Assembly: GCF_020386635.1 (NCBI RefSeq)
Contig: NZ_CP081942.1
Location: 4,774,001 to 4,838,000, forward strand
Source: Pseudomonas sp. MM211
Lineage (GTDB): Bacteria > Pseudomonadota > Gammaproteobacteria > Pseudomonadales > Pseudomonadaceae
Reading direction: 5' to 3'
DNA length: 64,000 nucleotides
Part shown: positions 38,305 to 51,488 of the stretch, piece by piece
How positions within the stretch are numbered: position 1 is the first letter of the stretch
Layout: every line of letters starts with the position of its first letter
Notes under the pieces: model-generated
The model's database searches: none
Told to the model about the DNA's origin: nothing
Seen by the model: the letters and a program-made list of their open reading frames with translations, nothing else
Made by a program: the position numbers and the translations under genes

Positions 38305-41238
38305 ACCACGGCACCGCTACCAACCATTACCCTCGACGCCAATATCACCGCCGATGACGTGATCAACCTCGTTGAGTCCGGTCAGCAAATCCCGGTTACC
38401 GGCACCGTTGGCGGCGACGCCAAGGTCGGCGATACCGTCACCCTGACCGTCAATGGCAAGAACTTCACCGGTCTGGTGACCAACACCAACGGCACCCTGG
38501 GCTTCAGCATCAACGTCCCAGGCGCTGACTTGGCCGCTGATAGCGACCGCACCATCGATGCCAGCATCAGCACCAGCGATGCCGCCGGCAATATCGGCAT
38601 TGGCAGAGACACCGAAACCTACAGCGTCGACACCACCGCTCCACTGCCGACCATCAGCCTCGATGCCAATATCACCGCTGATGACGTGATCAACCTCGTT
38701 GAGTCCGGTCAGCAAATTCCGGTTACCGGCACCGTTGGCGGCGACGCCAAAGTTGGCGACACCGTCACCCTGACCGTCAATGGCAAGACCTTCACCGGTC
38801 TGGTGACCAACACCAACGGCACGCTGGGCTTCAGCATCAATGTGCCAGGCGCTGACTTGGCCGCTGATAGCGACCGCACCATCGATGCCAGCATCAGTAC
38901 CACCGATGCCGCCGGCAATATCGGCATTGGCAGAGACACCGAAACCTACAGCGTCGACACCACCGCTCCACTGCCGACCATCAGCCTCGATGCCAATATC
39001 ACCGCTGATGACGTGATCAACCTCGTTGAGTCCGGTCAGCAAATTCCGGTTACCGGCACCGTTGGCGGCGACGCCAAAGTTGGCGATACCGTCACCCTGA
39101 CCGTCAATGGCAAGAACTTCACCGGTCTGGTGACCGACACCAACGGTACGCTGGGCTTCAGCATCAACGTGCCAGGTTCGGATCTGGTGGCCGACGCTGG
39201 CAAAACCATCACCGCCAGCATCAGCACTACCGATGCAGCCGGTAACATTGGCACCGCCAACGACACCGAAACCTACAGCGTCGACACCACTGCACCAGTG
39301 CCGACCATCAGCCTCGACGCCAATATCACCGCCGATGACGTGATCAACCTCGGTGAGTCCGGTCAGCAAATCCCGGTTACCGGCACCGTTGGCGGCGACG
39401 CCAAAGTTGGCGATACCGTCACCCTAACCGTCAATGGCAAGACCTTCACCGGTCTGGTGAGCAACACCAACGGCACGCTGGGCTTCAGCATCAATGTGCC
39501 CGGTTCGGATCTGGTGGCCGAAGCTGGCAAAACCATCACCGCCAGCATCAGCACTACCGATGCAGCCGGTAACATTGGCACCGCCAACGACACCGAAGGC
39601 TATAGCGTCGACACCACTGCACCAGTGCCGACCATCAGCCTCGACGCCAATATCACCGCCGATGACGTGATCAACCTCGTTGAGTCCGGTCAGCAGATTC
39701 CGGTTACAGGTACTGTAGGCGGCGACGCCAAGGTCGGCGATACCGTCACCCTGACCGTCAATGGCAAGACCTTCACCGGTCTGGTGACCGACACCAACGG
39801 CACGCTGGGCTTCAGCATCAATGTGCCAGGCGCTGACTTGGCCGCTGATAGCGACCGCACCATCGATGCCAGCATCAGTACCACCGATGCCGCCGGCAAT
39901 ATCGGCATTGGCAGAGACACCGAAACCTACAGCGTCGACACCACTGCACCAGTGCCGACCATCAGCCTCGACGCCAATATCACCGCCGATGACGTGATCA
40001 ACCTCGGTGAGTCCGGTCAGCAAATCCCGGTTACCGGCACCGTTGGCGGCGACGCCAAAGTTGGCGATACCGTCACCCTGACCGTCAACGGCAAGAACTT
40101 CACCGGCTTGGTGACCAACACCAACGGTACGCTGGGCTTCAGCATCAACGTGCCAGGTTCGGATCTGGTGGCCGACACTGGCAAAACCATCACTGCCAGC
40201 ATCAGCACTACCGATGCAGCCGGTAACATTGGCACCGCCAACGACACCGAAACCTACAGCGTCGACACCACTGCACCAGTGCCGACCATCAGCCTCGACG
40301 CCAATATCACCGCCGATGACGTGATCAACCTCGTTGAGTCCGGTCAGCAAATCCCGGTTACCGGCACTGTCGGCGGCGACGCCAAAGTTGGCGATACCGT
40401 CACCCTGACCGTCAACGGCAAGACCTTCACCGGTCTGGTGACCAACACCAACGGCACCCTGGGCTTCAGCATCAACGTCCCAGGCGCTGACTTGGCCGCT
40501 GATAGCGACCGCACCATCGATGCCAGCATCAGTACCACCGATGCCGCCGGCAATATCGGCATTGGCAGAGACACCGAAACCTACAGCGTCGACACCACTG
40601 CACCAGTGCCGACCATCAGCCTCGACGCCAATATCACCGCTGATGACGTGATCAACCTCGTTGAGTCCGGCCAGCAGATCCCGGTTACCGGCACTGTCGG
40701 TGGCGACGCCAAGGTCGGCGACACCGTCACTTTGACCGTCAACGGCAAGACCTTCACCGGTCTGGTGACCAACACCAACGGCACCCTGGGCTTCAGCATC
40801 AACGTCCCAGGCGCTGACTTGGCCGCTGATAGCGACCGCACCATCGATGCCAGCATCAGCACCAGCGATGCCGCCGGCAATATCGGCATTGGCAGAGATA
40901 CCGAAACTTACAGCGTCGACACCACCGCTCCACTGCCGACCATCAGCCTCGACGCCAATATCACCGCTGATGACGTGATCAACCTCGTTGAGTCCGGTCA
41001 GCAGATTCCGGTTACCGGCACCGTCGGCGGCGACGCCAAGGTCGGCGATACCGTCACATTGACCATCAATGGCAAGGCCTTCACTGGTCAGGTTCTGGCT
41101 GACAAAACCTTCAGCATCAACGTCCCAGGCGCCGACTTGGCGGCTGATGGCGACCGCACCATCGACGCCAGCATCAGTACCAGCGATGCCGCCGGCAATA
41201 TCGGCATTGGCAGGGACACCGAAACCTACAGCGTCGAT
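38305..41238 (+). repeat. lapA array B: nine tandem 327-bp repeats
   Basis: Eight units of 109 codons plus a ninth shorter by three codons. The unit starts 'TTAP(L/V)PTI(S/T)LDANITAD' and contains 'GQQIPVTGTVGGDAKVGD'. Two subtypes alternate: 'GADLAADSDRTIDAS...GIGRDTE' and 'GSDLVA(D/E)(A/T)GKTITAS...GTANDTE'. Confidence 0.95.
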
Positions 41239-41589
41239 ATCACGCCGCCTGCAGCGGCAATCGATATCGTCAAAATATCTGACGACACCGGAACACCTGG
41301 TGACTTCATCACACGTGACAGCACACTGACCGTGAGCGGTACCGTCGGTGCTCTGGCCTCTGGCGAAAAAGCCCAGATCAGCGTGGATGGCGGCACTACC
41401 TGGACTGACCTGAACGTCAGCAACGGCAGCTGGGATTACGCAGATGGCCGCACCCTCTCGCTGGGTGATCATAACTATCAGGTTCGTGTAGTCGATACCG
41501 CGGGTAACGTAGGTGCCACTGATACCCAGAAAGTCACCATTATCGCCAACCAGGATCCAATCGCGGTTAATGACCCAGGTACCGCGTCG

Positions 41590-42378
41590 GGGCTCACAGG
41601 TCAGTATTACGCCTATCACGAAGGTGCAAACCTTGACGGCGGCAACCTGAGTTCCTTGACTCAGGTAAGTGCATTTATCGCCGCTAACTCACCCGATGCT
41701 GCGTTCGTAGCGAAGAACATCAACTACAGCCTGAGTGGTGGTGACCTTGGGGGTAACAACAACCTGCAGTCTTTCCTCGGCTCTGACGCCGCATCGTTGA
41801 ATGTTGATCCGGAGAACAGCAGCGACGCCATCATAAAACTCAGCGGTACGCTGCAACTGCAGGCTGGAAGCTATCAATTCCAAGTTAAAGCAGATGATGG
41901 GTACAGCATCTCGATTGATGGTGTGATCGTTGCCAGGTTCGACGGCAACCAGTCGCCGAGTACCAGCAATGGTGCGTTCACCATTAATGAGTCGGGCTCG
42001 CACACCATTGAAATCATCTATTGGGATCAAGGTGGTCAGGCCGTATTGCAACCAACATTGAGTTTCGGTGGCGGCCCGTATCAACAGCTGGGCAGTTTCT
42101 CTCCGGCGCAGGCCAACCCTGCCCTGGTCACTGCGGAAGACAATGCGCTGACGATTTCGCAGGCCACTCTGCTCGCCAACGATACCGATGCAGACGGAGA
42201 TAGCCTGCGTATCATCGGCGTGGACAATCCTAAGCACGGCACCGTTACGCTTAACGACAACGGCACGATTACCTTCACGCCTGCGAGCAATTACTACGGC
42301 CCAGCTTCGTTCAGCTACACGATCAGTGATGGCAACGGAGGAACCAGCAAAGCAACTGTGACCGTGAACGTCACCGGC
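41590..42378 (+). other. lapA: first PA14-like plus cadherin-like module
   Basis: The PA14-like part (about 41590-42110) has 'GLTGQYYAYHEGANLDGGNL', 'FQVKADDGYSISIDG' and 'IEIIYWDQGGQ', the pattern of sugar-binding PA14 domains in giant adhesins. The cadherin-like part follows ('TISQATLLANDTDADGDSL', 'YTISDGNGGTS'). A second copy of the same pair lies at 48619-49480. Confidence 0.8.
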
Positions 42379-45300
42379 GACGCTGCTCCCGGCATCGGCG
42401 CAGTCAGCTCAGCCGTCGACAGTACCGGTGGTCAGGTGGATGAGGGAGACAATGCTGTTTTCACCGTCAACCTGACAAATGCCAGCATTACCACTACGAC
42501 ATTCAGCCTGGCGCTGAATGCCGGTACTGCAACCGCGGGTAGCGATTACAACGGCACGCTGACCAATCAGAGCTTCAGCAATGGCGTGACCTATAACGCC
42601 TCTACTGGCCAGGTCACTGTGCCGGCTGGCGTATCCAGCTTCACCGTCACCGTGCCGACCATCAATGACACCGTTCATGAACAGAACGAGAACTTCACTC
42701 TCACCGTGGGCGGCAAGACGGGTACTGCGACCATCATCGACAACGATGCCGCTCCTACCGTCAGCACCGTCAGTGCTGCAGTGGACAGCACCGGCGGTCA
42801 AGTGGACGAAGGCGACAACGCCGTGTTCACCGTCAACCTGACCAATGCCAGCAGCACGCCAACCACCTTCAGCCTGGCACTGAATGCCGGTACCGCGACT
42901 GCGGGCAGCGACTACAACGCAGCCCTGGCCAATCAGAGCTTCAGTAATGGTGTGACTTACAACGCAACGACCGGAACTATCACCGTTCCGGCAGGCGTTA
43001 CCAGCTTCACGGTCACCGTGCCGACCATCAATGACACCGTCAGTGAACCGAACGAGACCTTCACACTGACCGTTGGTGGGAAGACCGGTACCGCAACTAT
43101 CATCGACAACGATGCCGCGCCGACCGTCAGCACTGTCAGTGCAGCCGTCGACAGCGCTGGTGGCCCGGTCGATGAAGGCGATAACGCCGTCTTCACCGTC
43201 AACCTGACAAATGCCAGCAGCACGCCAACCACCTTCAGCCTGGCGCTGAATCCTGGAACAGCAACTGCAGGCAACGACTACAACGCGGCGCTGAACAACC
43301 AGAGCTTTAGCAATGGCGTGACCTACAACGCGGCAACCGGAACCGTCACCGTGCCAGCTGGCGTCACCAGCTTCACCGTGACCGTGCCGACCGTTAACGA
43401 CACCGTCTATGAGCAGACCGAGAACTTCACGCTGACTGTTGGTGGGAAGACGGGTACTGCGGCCATCATCGACAACGATGCAGTACCGACGGTCAGCACC
43501 GTCAGCTCTGCTGTTGATAACACCGGTGGCCCAGTGGATGAAGGCGACAACGCCATATTCACCGTCAATCTGACCAACGCCAGTAGCACGGCGACTACCT
43601 TTAGCCTCGCCCTGAACTCTGGCACTGCCTTAGCTGGCTTCGATTACAACGCTGCACTGAACAATCAAAGCTTCAGCAGCGGGGTGACCTACAACGCTCT
43701 AACCGGAGTCGTTACCGTTCCGGCAGGGGTGACTAGCTTCACTGTCACCGTACCAACCATCAACGACACCATCGCGGAGCCAACCGAAACCTTCTCACTA
43801 ACTGTTGGCGGGAAAACTGGCACCGCAACTATCATCGACAATGATGCAGCTCCGACTGTCAGTACCGTCAGTGCAGCCGTCGATAGCGCTGGCGGCCAGG
43901 TCGACGAAGGTGACAGTGCAGTATTCACCGTCACCCTCAGTAATCCCGGTAGCTCGACAAGCACCTTTAGCCTGACGCTGACCCCAGGTACTGCGACTGC
44001 CGGTAGCGATTACAACGCGGCTCTAAGCAATCAGAGTTTCAGCAACGGCGTGATCTACAACGTCATCACCGGCCAGGTCACCGTACCAGCTGGGGTGACC
44101 AGCTTCACGGTTACCGTACCGACCATCAACGACACCGTCAGTGAGCCGAACGAAACCTTCAGCCTGACCGTGGGTGGCCAGACCGGCACCGCCACCATCA
44201 TCGACAACGATGCAGCCCCTACCATCAGCACGGTAAGTGCGGCGGTGGACAGCACCGGTGGCCAAGTGGACGAAGGCGACAACGCCGTCTTCACCGTCAA
44301 CCTGACCAATGCCAGCAGCACGCCAACCACCTTCAGCCTGGCATTGAATGCCGGTACCGCGACTGCGGGCAGCGATTACAACGGTACGCTGACCAACCAG
44401 AGCTTCAGCAACGGGGTGACTTACAACGCCACCACTGGCCAGGTCACTGTGCCGGCAGGCGTGACCAGCTTCACCGTCACCGTACCGACCATCAATGACA
44501 CCGTCAGTGAGCCGAACGAAACCTTCAGCCTGACCGTGGGTGGCCAGACCGGTACCGCCACCATCATCGACAACGATGCGGCGCCGACCGTCAGCACTGT
44601 AAGTGCGGCGGTGGACAGCATCGGTGGCCAAGTGGACGAAGGCGATAACGCCGTGTTCACCGTCAACCTGACTAACGCCAGCAGCACGCCGACTACCTTC
44701 AGCCTGGCGCTGAATGCCGGTACTGCGACTGCAGGTAGCGATTACAACGGTACGCTGACCAACCAGAGCTTCAGTAATGGTGTGACCTATAACGCGGCGA
44801 CCGGAACCGTCACCGTACCGGCAGGCGTTACCAGCTTCACCGTCACCGTGCCGACCATCAACGACACCGTCAGTGAACCGACCGAAACCTTCAGTCTGAC
44901 TGTGGGCGGCCAGACCGGCACCGCTACGATCATTGACAACGACGCCGCTCCTACCGTCAGCACCGTAAGTGCTGCCGTAGATAGCACCGGTGGCCAGGTG
45001 GACGAAGGCGATAACGCCGTCTTCACCGTCAACCTGACCAATGCCAGCAGCACTGCCACGACCTACAGCCTTGCGCTGAATGCCGGTACTGCGACTGCAG
45101 GCAGCGATTACAACGGCACGCTGACTAATCAGAGCTTCAGCAACGGGGTGACCTACAACGCCACTACAGGCCAGGTCACCGTGCCTGCGGGTGTCACCAG
45201 CTTCACCGTCACCGTGCCGACCATCAACGATACGGTCAGCGAGCCGACCGAGAACTTCAGCCTGACTGTTGGCGGGAAAACCGGTACTGCGACCATCATC

Positions 45301-48300
45301 GACAACGATGCCGTGCCGACCGTCAGCACCGTCAGCGCGGCGGTGGACAGCACCGGTGGCCAAGTGGATGAAGGCGACAACGCCGTCTTCACCGTCAACC
45401 TCACCAACGCCAGCAGCACTGCCACGACCTTCAGCCTGGCGCTGAATGCCGGTACTGCGACTGCAGGTAGCGATTACAACGGTACGCTGACTAATCAGAG
45501 CTTCAGCAACGGAGTGACCTATAACGCAAGCACCGGCGTAGTGACGGTGCCAGCTGGCGTCAGCAGCTTCACGGTTACCGTACCGACCATCAATGACACG
45601 GTCAGCGAGCCAACCGAAACCTTTAGCCTGACCGTGGGCGGCCAGACCGGCACCGCCACCATCATCGACAACGATGCGGCTCCTACCGTTAGCACTGTCA
45701 GCGCTGCTGTAGACAGCACGGGTGGCCAGGTCGATGAAGGCGACAACGCCGTGTTTACCGTCAACCTGACCAATGCCAGCAGTACGCCGACCACGTTCAG
45801 CCTCGCTCTGAATGCTGGTACTGCGACCGCGGGCAGCGATTACAACGGCACCCTGACCAATCAAAGTTTCAGCAACGGCGTGACCTACAACGCCACCACT
45901 GGCGAGGTCACCGTACCGGCTGGCGTGACCAGCTTCACCATCACAGTGCCGACCATCAATGACACCGTCAGCGAGCCAACCGAAACCTTCACGCTCAACG
46001 TGGGTGGCAAAACCGGTACTGCGACCATCATCGACAACGATGCCGTGCCGACGGTCAGCACCGTAAGTGCTGCCGTAGATAGCACCGGTGGCCAGGTCGA
46101 CGAAGGCGACAACGCCGTGTTCACCGTGAACCTGAGCAACGCCAGCAGCACTGCCACGACCTTCAGCCTGGCGCTGAATGCCGGTACCGCGATTGCGGGC
46201 AGCGATTACAACGGTACGCTGACTAATCAGAGCTTCAGCAATGGTGTGACCTACAACACCACTACTGGCCAGGTCACCGTGCCTGCGGGTGTCACCAGCT
46301 TCACCGTCACCGTGCCGACCATCAACGATACGGTCAGCGAGCCGACCGAGAACTTCAGCCTGACTGTTGGCGGGAAAACCGGTACTGCGACCATCATCGA
46401 CAACGATGCCGTGCCGACCGTTAGCACCGTCAGCGCGGCGGTGGACAGCACCGGTGGCCAAGTGGACGAAGGCGACAACGCCGTGTTCACCGTCAACCTC
46501 ACCAACGCCAGCAGCACTGCCACGACCTTCAGCCTGGCGCTGAATGCCGGTACCGCGACGGCGGGTAGCGATTACAACGGTACGCTGACCAACCAGAGTT
46601 TCAGCAACGGCGTGACCTATAACGCAAGCACCGGCGTCGTGACGGTACCGGCTGGCGTCAGCAGCTTCACGGTCACGGTTCCAACCATCAATGACACGGT
46701 CAGCGAGCCAACTGAAACCTTCAGCCTGACCGTAGGCGGCCAGACCGGCACCGCCACCATCATCGACAACGATGCGGCTCCTACCGTCAGCACCGTCAGC
46801 GCTGCCGTCGATAGCACTGGTGGCCAGGTCGATGAAGGCGACAACGCCGTATTTACCGTCAACCTCACCAATGCCAGCAGCACGCCGACCACGTTCAGCC
46901 TGGCGTTGAACCCTGGCACGGCCGTGGCGGGTAGCGACTACAACGCGGCGCTGACCAATCAGAGCTTCAGCAATGGCGTGACCTACAACGCCACCACTGG
47001 CGAGGTGACCGTACCGGCTGGGGTGACCAGCTTCACCGTCACCGTACCGACCATCAACGACACCGTCAGCGAGCCAACCGAAACCTTCACGCTCAACGTG
47101 GGTGGCAAAACCGGCACTGCAACCATCATCGACAACGATGCCGTGCCGACTGTCAGCACCGTCAGCGCGGCGGTGGACAGCACCGGTGGCCAAGTGGACG
47201 AAGGCGATAACGCCGTCTTCACCGTCAACCTGACCAATGCCAGCAGCACTGCCATGACCTTCAGCCTGGCGCTAAACCCTGGCACGGCCGTGGCCGGTCT
47301 CGATTACAACGCCGCGCTAAACAACCAGAGTTTCAGCAATGGGGTCACTTACAACGCGGCCACCGGCGTCGTCACCGTGCCGGCTGGGGTAACCAGCTTC
47401 ACCGTCACCGTGCCGACCATCAACGACACCGTTGCCGAGCCGACCGAAACCTTCAGCCTGACCGTAGGTGGCAAAACCGGTACCGCGACCATCATCGATA
47501 ACGACGCCACGCCTACCGTCAGCACCGTGAATTCGGCTGTCGACAGTGCGGGCGGCCAAGTGGATGAAGGTGACAACGCTGTCTTCACCGTCAACCTGAC
47601 CAATGCCAGCAGCACGCCGACCACCTTCAACATCGCGCTGAATCCGGGCAGCGCGACCGCTGGTAGCGACTACAACGCGGCGCTGACCAATCAGAGCTTC
47701 AGCAACGGCGTGGTGTACAACGCCATCACCGGTCAGGTCACCGTTCCGGCTGGGGTGTCCAGCTTCACCGTCACGGTTCCCACCATCAACGACACCGTCT
47801 ACGAGCCGACAGAAACCTTCACCCTCACCGTGGGTGGCAAAATCGGTACCGCGACCATCATCGACAACGATGCTGTGCCGACCGTCAGCAACGTGAGCTC
47901 GGCTGTCGATAGCGCGGGTGGCCAGGTCGATGAAGGCGACAACGCCGTGTTCACCGTCAACCTGACCAATGCCAGCAGCACCGCTACCACCCTCAGCCTC
48001 GCGCTGACCCCTGGTACGGCTGTGGCGGGCAGTGACTACAACGCGGCGCTGACCAACCAGAGCTTCAGCAACGGGGTTACCTACAACGCGGCGAACGGAA
48101 CCGTCACTGTGCCTGCAGGCGTGACCAGCTTCACCGTCACGGTGCCGACCATCAACGACACCGTCTACGAGCAGACCGAGACCTTCACCCTGACCGTCGG
48201 CGGCAAGAGCGGCACGGCGACCATCATCGACAACGATGCGGTACCAACGGTCAGAACCATCGAGGTCGGCCAGGCCGGCACCGCTGATGACAACGTGATC

Positions 48301-48606
48301 GAAGGCAACAACCTGGTCTTCAACGTCACGCTGAGCAATGCCAGCTCGACGCCGACTTCGCTGTCCTTCAACGCCACGGGTACGGCGACCGCAAATGTCG
48401 ATTACAAACTGACCGCGCAGAGCTTCAGCAATGGCGTGACCTACGACGCCAGCACCGGGAAGATTACCGTGCCGGCCGGGGTCACCAGCTTCTCGGTGAC
48501 CGTGCAGACGCTCGCCGACAACGTGGTCGCCGAACCGCTGGAAACGGTGCGCCTGGAGATCGGCGGGCAAACCGCAACCGGCGGCATCATCGACGGCACG
48601 CCAGAT
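42379..48606 (+). repeat. lapA array C: 16 tandem 366-bp Calx-beta-type repeats plus one divergent unit
   Basis: Sixteen units of exactly 122 codons run from 42379 to 48234. Each has 'VDEGDNAVFTVNLTNAS', 'GSDYN' and 'GTATIIDND', the Calx-beta pattern with likely Ca2+-binding acidic ends. A seventeenth, diverged unit (48235-48606) starts 'AVPTVRTIEVGQAG' and lacks the 'IIDND' end. Confidence 0.93.
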
Positions 48607-48618
48607 GCGAAGGACGAC

Positions 48619-49480
48619 AGCTACACCAAGGTCACGGGCCTGAAAGCCGAGTACTACGGCTATAACGACTCGAGCACCGGTGCGAATAATGACGGCGCTA
48701 ACCTGACCAACCTCAGCCAGGTTCGTCAGTTCATCGACGGCCACAATCCGTCGGCGACCTTCAACGCCACCACGCTGGATTACGGTAACCTGAGCAATGC
48801 GTCCGGTCTGGGCAATGGCACCAACCTGCAGAATTTCCTGGGCGTGAACACCGCCACGGGCAATGGCACCAAGGCCAACTCACTATCGACGGATCCAGGC
48901 AACACCTCCGATGCCATCATCAAGATGAGCGGCTACCTCAACCTGGCGGCCGGTACCTATCAGTTCAGGGTGACGGCGGACGACGGATACAGTATCCGCA
49001 TCAATGGCCAGGTGGTCGCCGAGTTCAACAACATCCAGTCGACCGGTACCGCTACCGGTAACTCGTTCACCATCACTGCGGCCCAGGCCGGCGCCCAGCA
49101 AATCGAGATCATCTACTGGGATCAGGGCGGCGACGCCCGTCTCAAGGTCGAAATCGGCCAGGGCGGCACCTACAAGGTCGTCGATTCGGACATGCTCTAC
49201 CATGTGCCGGCGACGTCGAGCCTGGTGGTCGAGTCTGGCGATAGCCTGGACGATCGCCGGCAGCACCCTGCTCGGCAACGACACCGATCCGAATGGCGAC
49301 ACGCTGTCCATTATCAGCGTGCAGAACTCTGCCAATGGCACCGTCAGCCTGAGCAACGGCAACGTCATCTTCACGCCGAAGGAAGGCTTCTACGGGGACG
49401 CTACCTTCCAGTACACCATCAGCGATGGCAAAGGCGGCTCGGACACCGCCACCGCCACCCTGAAGGTGACCAAACCGGCT
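48619..49480 (+). other. lapA: second PA14-like plus cadherin-like module (frameshifted)
   Basis: 'GLKAEYYGYNDSSTG', 'FRVTADDGYSIRING' and 'IEIIYWDQGGDARL' repeat the first PA14-like module at 41590. The cadherin-like half is split by the extra base at 49248/49249. Reading across it restores 'DSLTIAGSTLLGNDTDPNGD', parallel to 'NALTISQATLLANDTDADGD' in the first copy. Confidence 0.8.
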
Positions 49481-51415
49481 GACGTGATCCACCTGGCCGG
49501 CGACGGCGCCAACGACAATGGTGACAACACCATTCGCGGCGGCAACGGCAATGACGTGCTGCTTGGCGACACTGGCGGTACGCTGACCACCATCCAACCG
49601 GCGACCAACTACAACATCGCCTTGCTGGTCGATACCTCAGGCAGCATGCAGGGCGACCGCATGACGCTGACCAAGGACGCGCTGTCCAAGTTCGTGACAA
49701 CCCTTGCCGGCCACGATGGTGTGATCAATATCGCGCTAGTCGGCTTTGCCGGGGAAGTGACCCTGAGCGTCAAGGTTTCCGAACTTCAGTCCGGTGCCAA
49801 GCTCGATGGCCTGCTGGCGGACATTCAGAAACTCACCGCCAACGGCGGCACCAACTATGAAAGCTCGTTCAAGGAGGCTTCCGCCTGGTTCGACGCCCAG
49901 AGTGCAGCGGGCAAGACTACCGCAGCGGGCTATGAAAACCTGACGTTCTTCCTCTCCGATGGCGACCCGACCTTCTACTACAACGGTAATACCACCACCG
50001 TCAGTGGCAATGGCTCGACGACCAACGATGAAGTGCTGCTCGGCTCCCTCGACACCTACAACGTGCTGGCTGGCAAGACCGCCGTTCACGCCATCGGCAT
50101 CGGCAGTGGTGTCAGCGAGAAGAACCTCGCCCTGTTCGACAACACCACGGCAAGCATGGGCACCACCCGCCTCGCTTCGTCGGAAACGGTACTGGCGAAC
50201 TTCAATGGCGGCTCCACTGGCTGGAACAACCTGAACACCTGGACGACCGAAGGGACAGGCAGCGGCAGCTCGGTCAGTACTCAGACGAGCAACGGCGGCG
50301 CCCTGAGAATTGTCGATACTACCGGCGGCAGCGCCACCAAGGCCTATACGCCGAGCATCACTATCGCCGAGGGTGGCTACAACAGCCTGAAATTCAACTA
50401 CGCCACTGCCAGCACCGGCAACACCGACACCATGAGCTGGAAGCTGCAGCAGCAGGTCAACGGCGCTTGGGTCGACGTGCAGTCAGGCGGTGGTTTTACC
50501 AACAACACATGGACGACCGTGGAGACCTCTGGCGTCGGTGCTGGCACCTATCGCCTGGCGTTCAGTGTCGACGACAAGAGCAACAACTCCAACAGCGCGA
50601 CCATGTGGATCGACAATATCGCACAGGTCAACTACACCACGGTGCCAGCCGGCAAAGCGGATATCGTCAACACCGCTGACGAGCTCACCGTGGCACTGCA
50701 CGGCGGCTCCAATGCCTATATTCCGATCTCGGTCGGTAGCGACACCATCTACGGAGGCGATGGCAACGACATCATCTTCGGTGACGTCATCAATACCGAT
50801 GCGCTGCCGTGGGGAGTCAATGGCAACCCGGTCAAGCCGGCCGAGTTGCAGAACGGAGCAGGCACCCATGCTCTGGAAGTTTTCCTGGAGCTGAAGAACG
50901 GCATCGCACCGACCAACTCCGATATGTACGACTACATCCGTGCCAACCACAAGACCTTCAACGTGGCGGGCGATACGCGTGGCGGATCAGATCACCTGTA
51001 CGGCGGTGCCGGTAACGACATCCTCTACGGCCAGGGCGGTAACGACTTCCTGATCGGCGGAGCGGGCGACGATATCCTGTTCGGCGGCGCGGGTGCCGAT
51101 ACCTTCGTCTGGCAGAAAGGCGACTTCGGCAAGGATGTGATCAAGGACTTCAGCGTGGCCGAGGGCGACACCATCGACCTCAGTTCCCTGCTGCAGGATC
51201 ACAGCAACAACCTGGACAGCTACCTGAAACTGGTAACGGACAACGGTAGCTCCACCCTGCTGATCAGCACCAAAGGCGAGTTCAGCAACGGCGATACCAC
51301 CACACAACAGGTTGCCGCCAAAGCCGATGTGCAGATCGATCTGGGCCACGCCAGCCTGCCGAGCTACGACATCAACACCCTGATCGCCAACCACACGATC
51401 AAAGTCGATCCATGA
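49250..51415 (+). other. Out-of-frame 3' part of lapA: cadherin-like, VWA, RTX repeats and secretion signal
   Basis: This segment continues the adhesin in another frame. It begins with the cadherin-like core ('TIAGSTLLGNDTDPNGD'). The von Willebrand A domain follows, with MIDAS motif DTSGS at 49631-49645 and 'FFLSDGDPTFYYNGN'. A beta-rich, possibly sugar-binding segment occupies about 50200-50640. Calcium-binding nonapeptides lie at about 50737-50790 and 50983-51113 ('GGAGNDILYGQGGND'). The end 'DFSVAEGDTIDLSSLL...' is the usual C-terminal type I export region. Without repair of the frame the main product lacks VWA, RTX and the export signal, so it should not be secreted. Confidence 0.88.
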
Positions 51416-51425
51416 TAGGCCCAAT

Positions 51426-51451
51426 GCCCCGCCACACTTCTGTGGCGGGGC
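51426..51451 (+). terminator. Hairpin after lapA
   Basis: A perfect 11-base-pair stem (GCCCCGCCACA with TGTGGCGGGGC) and CTTC loop lies 10 bases after the lapA stop. It is a strong terminator-type stem without a T-run. Confidence 0.65.
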
Positions 51452-51488
51452 GCTAAGCTGTAGACACAGGTTTATCGGGAGAAGGTGC

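Larger units (their letters stand above)
33373..51415 (+). pseudogene. lapA: lapA, giant RTX biofilm adhesin, interrupted by one frameshift
   Basis: As sequenced, the frame from the ATG at 33373 (GGAG upstream) stops at 49480-49482. Removing one G at 49248/49249 joins it to the following frame and gives about 6,013 residues. Order: retention module (1-103) with LapG site TAAG at 104-107; Gly-rich linker; 16 Ig-like repeats (173-1644); nine repeats of a second Ig-like type (1645-2622); one more Ig-like domain. Then PA14 and cadherin-like domains (about 2740-3002), 17 Calx-beta-type repeats (3003-5078), a second PA14 plus cadherin-like pair containing the frameshift, a von Willebrand A domain, RTX repeats and a C-terminal secretion signal. 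The protein is acidic and Thr/Val/Asp-rich. It would be exported by LapEBC and kept on the surface until LapG cuts it. The lesion may be real or a sequencing error. Confidence 0.93.

Noticed and set aside
39424..41619. 731-codon minus-strand open frame opposite lapA array B
   Set aside because: Same cause as above: a repeat-derived antisense frame.
44023..47193. 1,056-codon minus-strand open frame opposite lapA array C
   Set aside because: Repeat-derived antisense frame of the 366-base units, with no independent evidence of coding.
33889..48606. Possible CRISPR or satellite arrays
   Set aside because: The repeats are contiguous coding units of 276, 327 and 366 bases without spacers.
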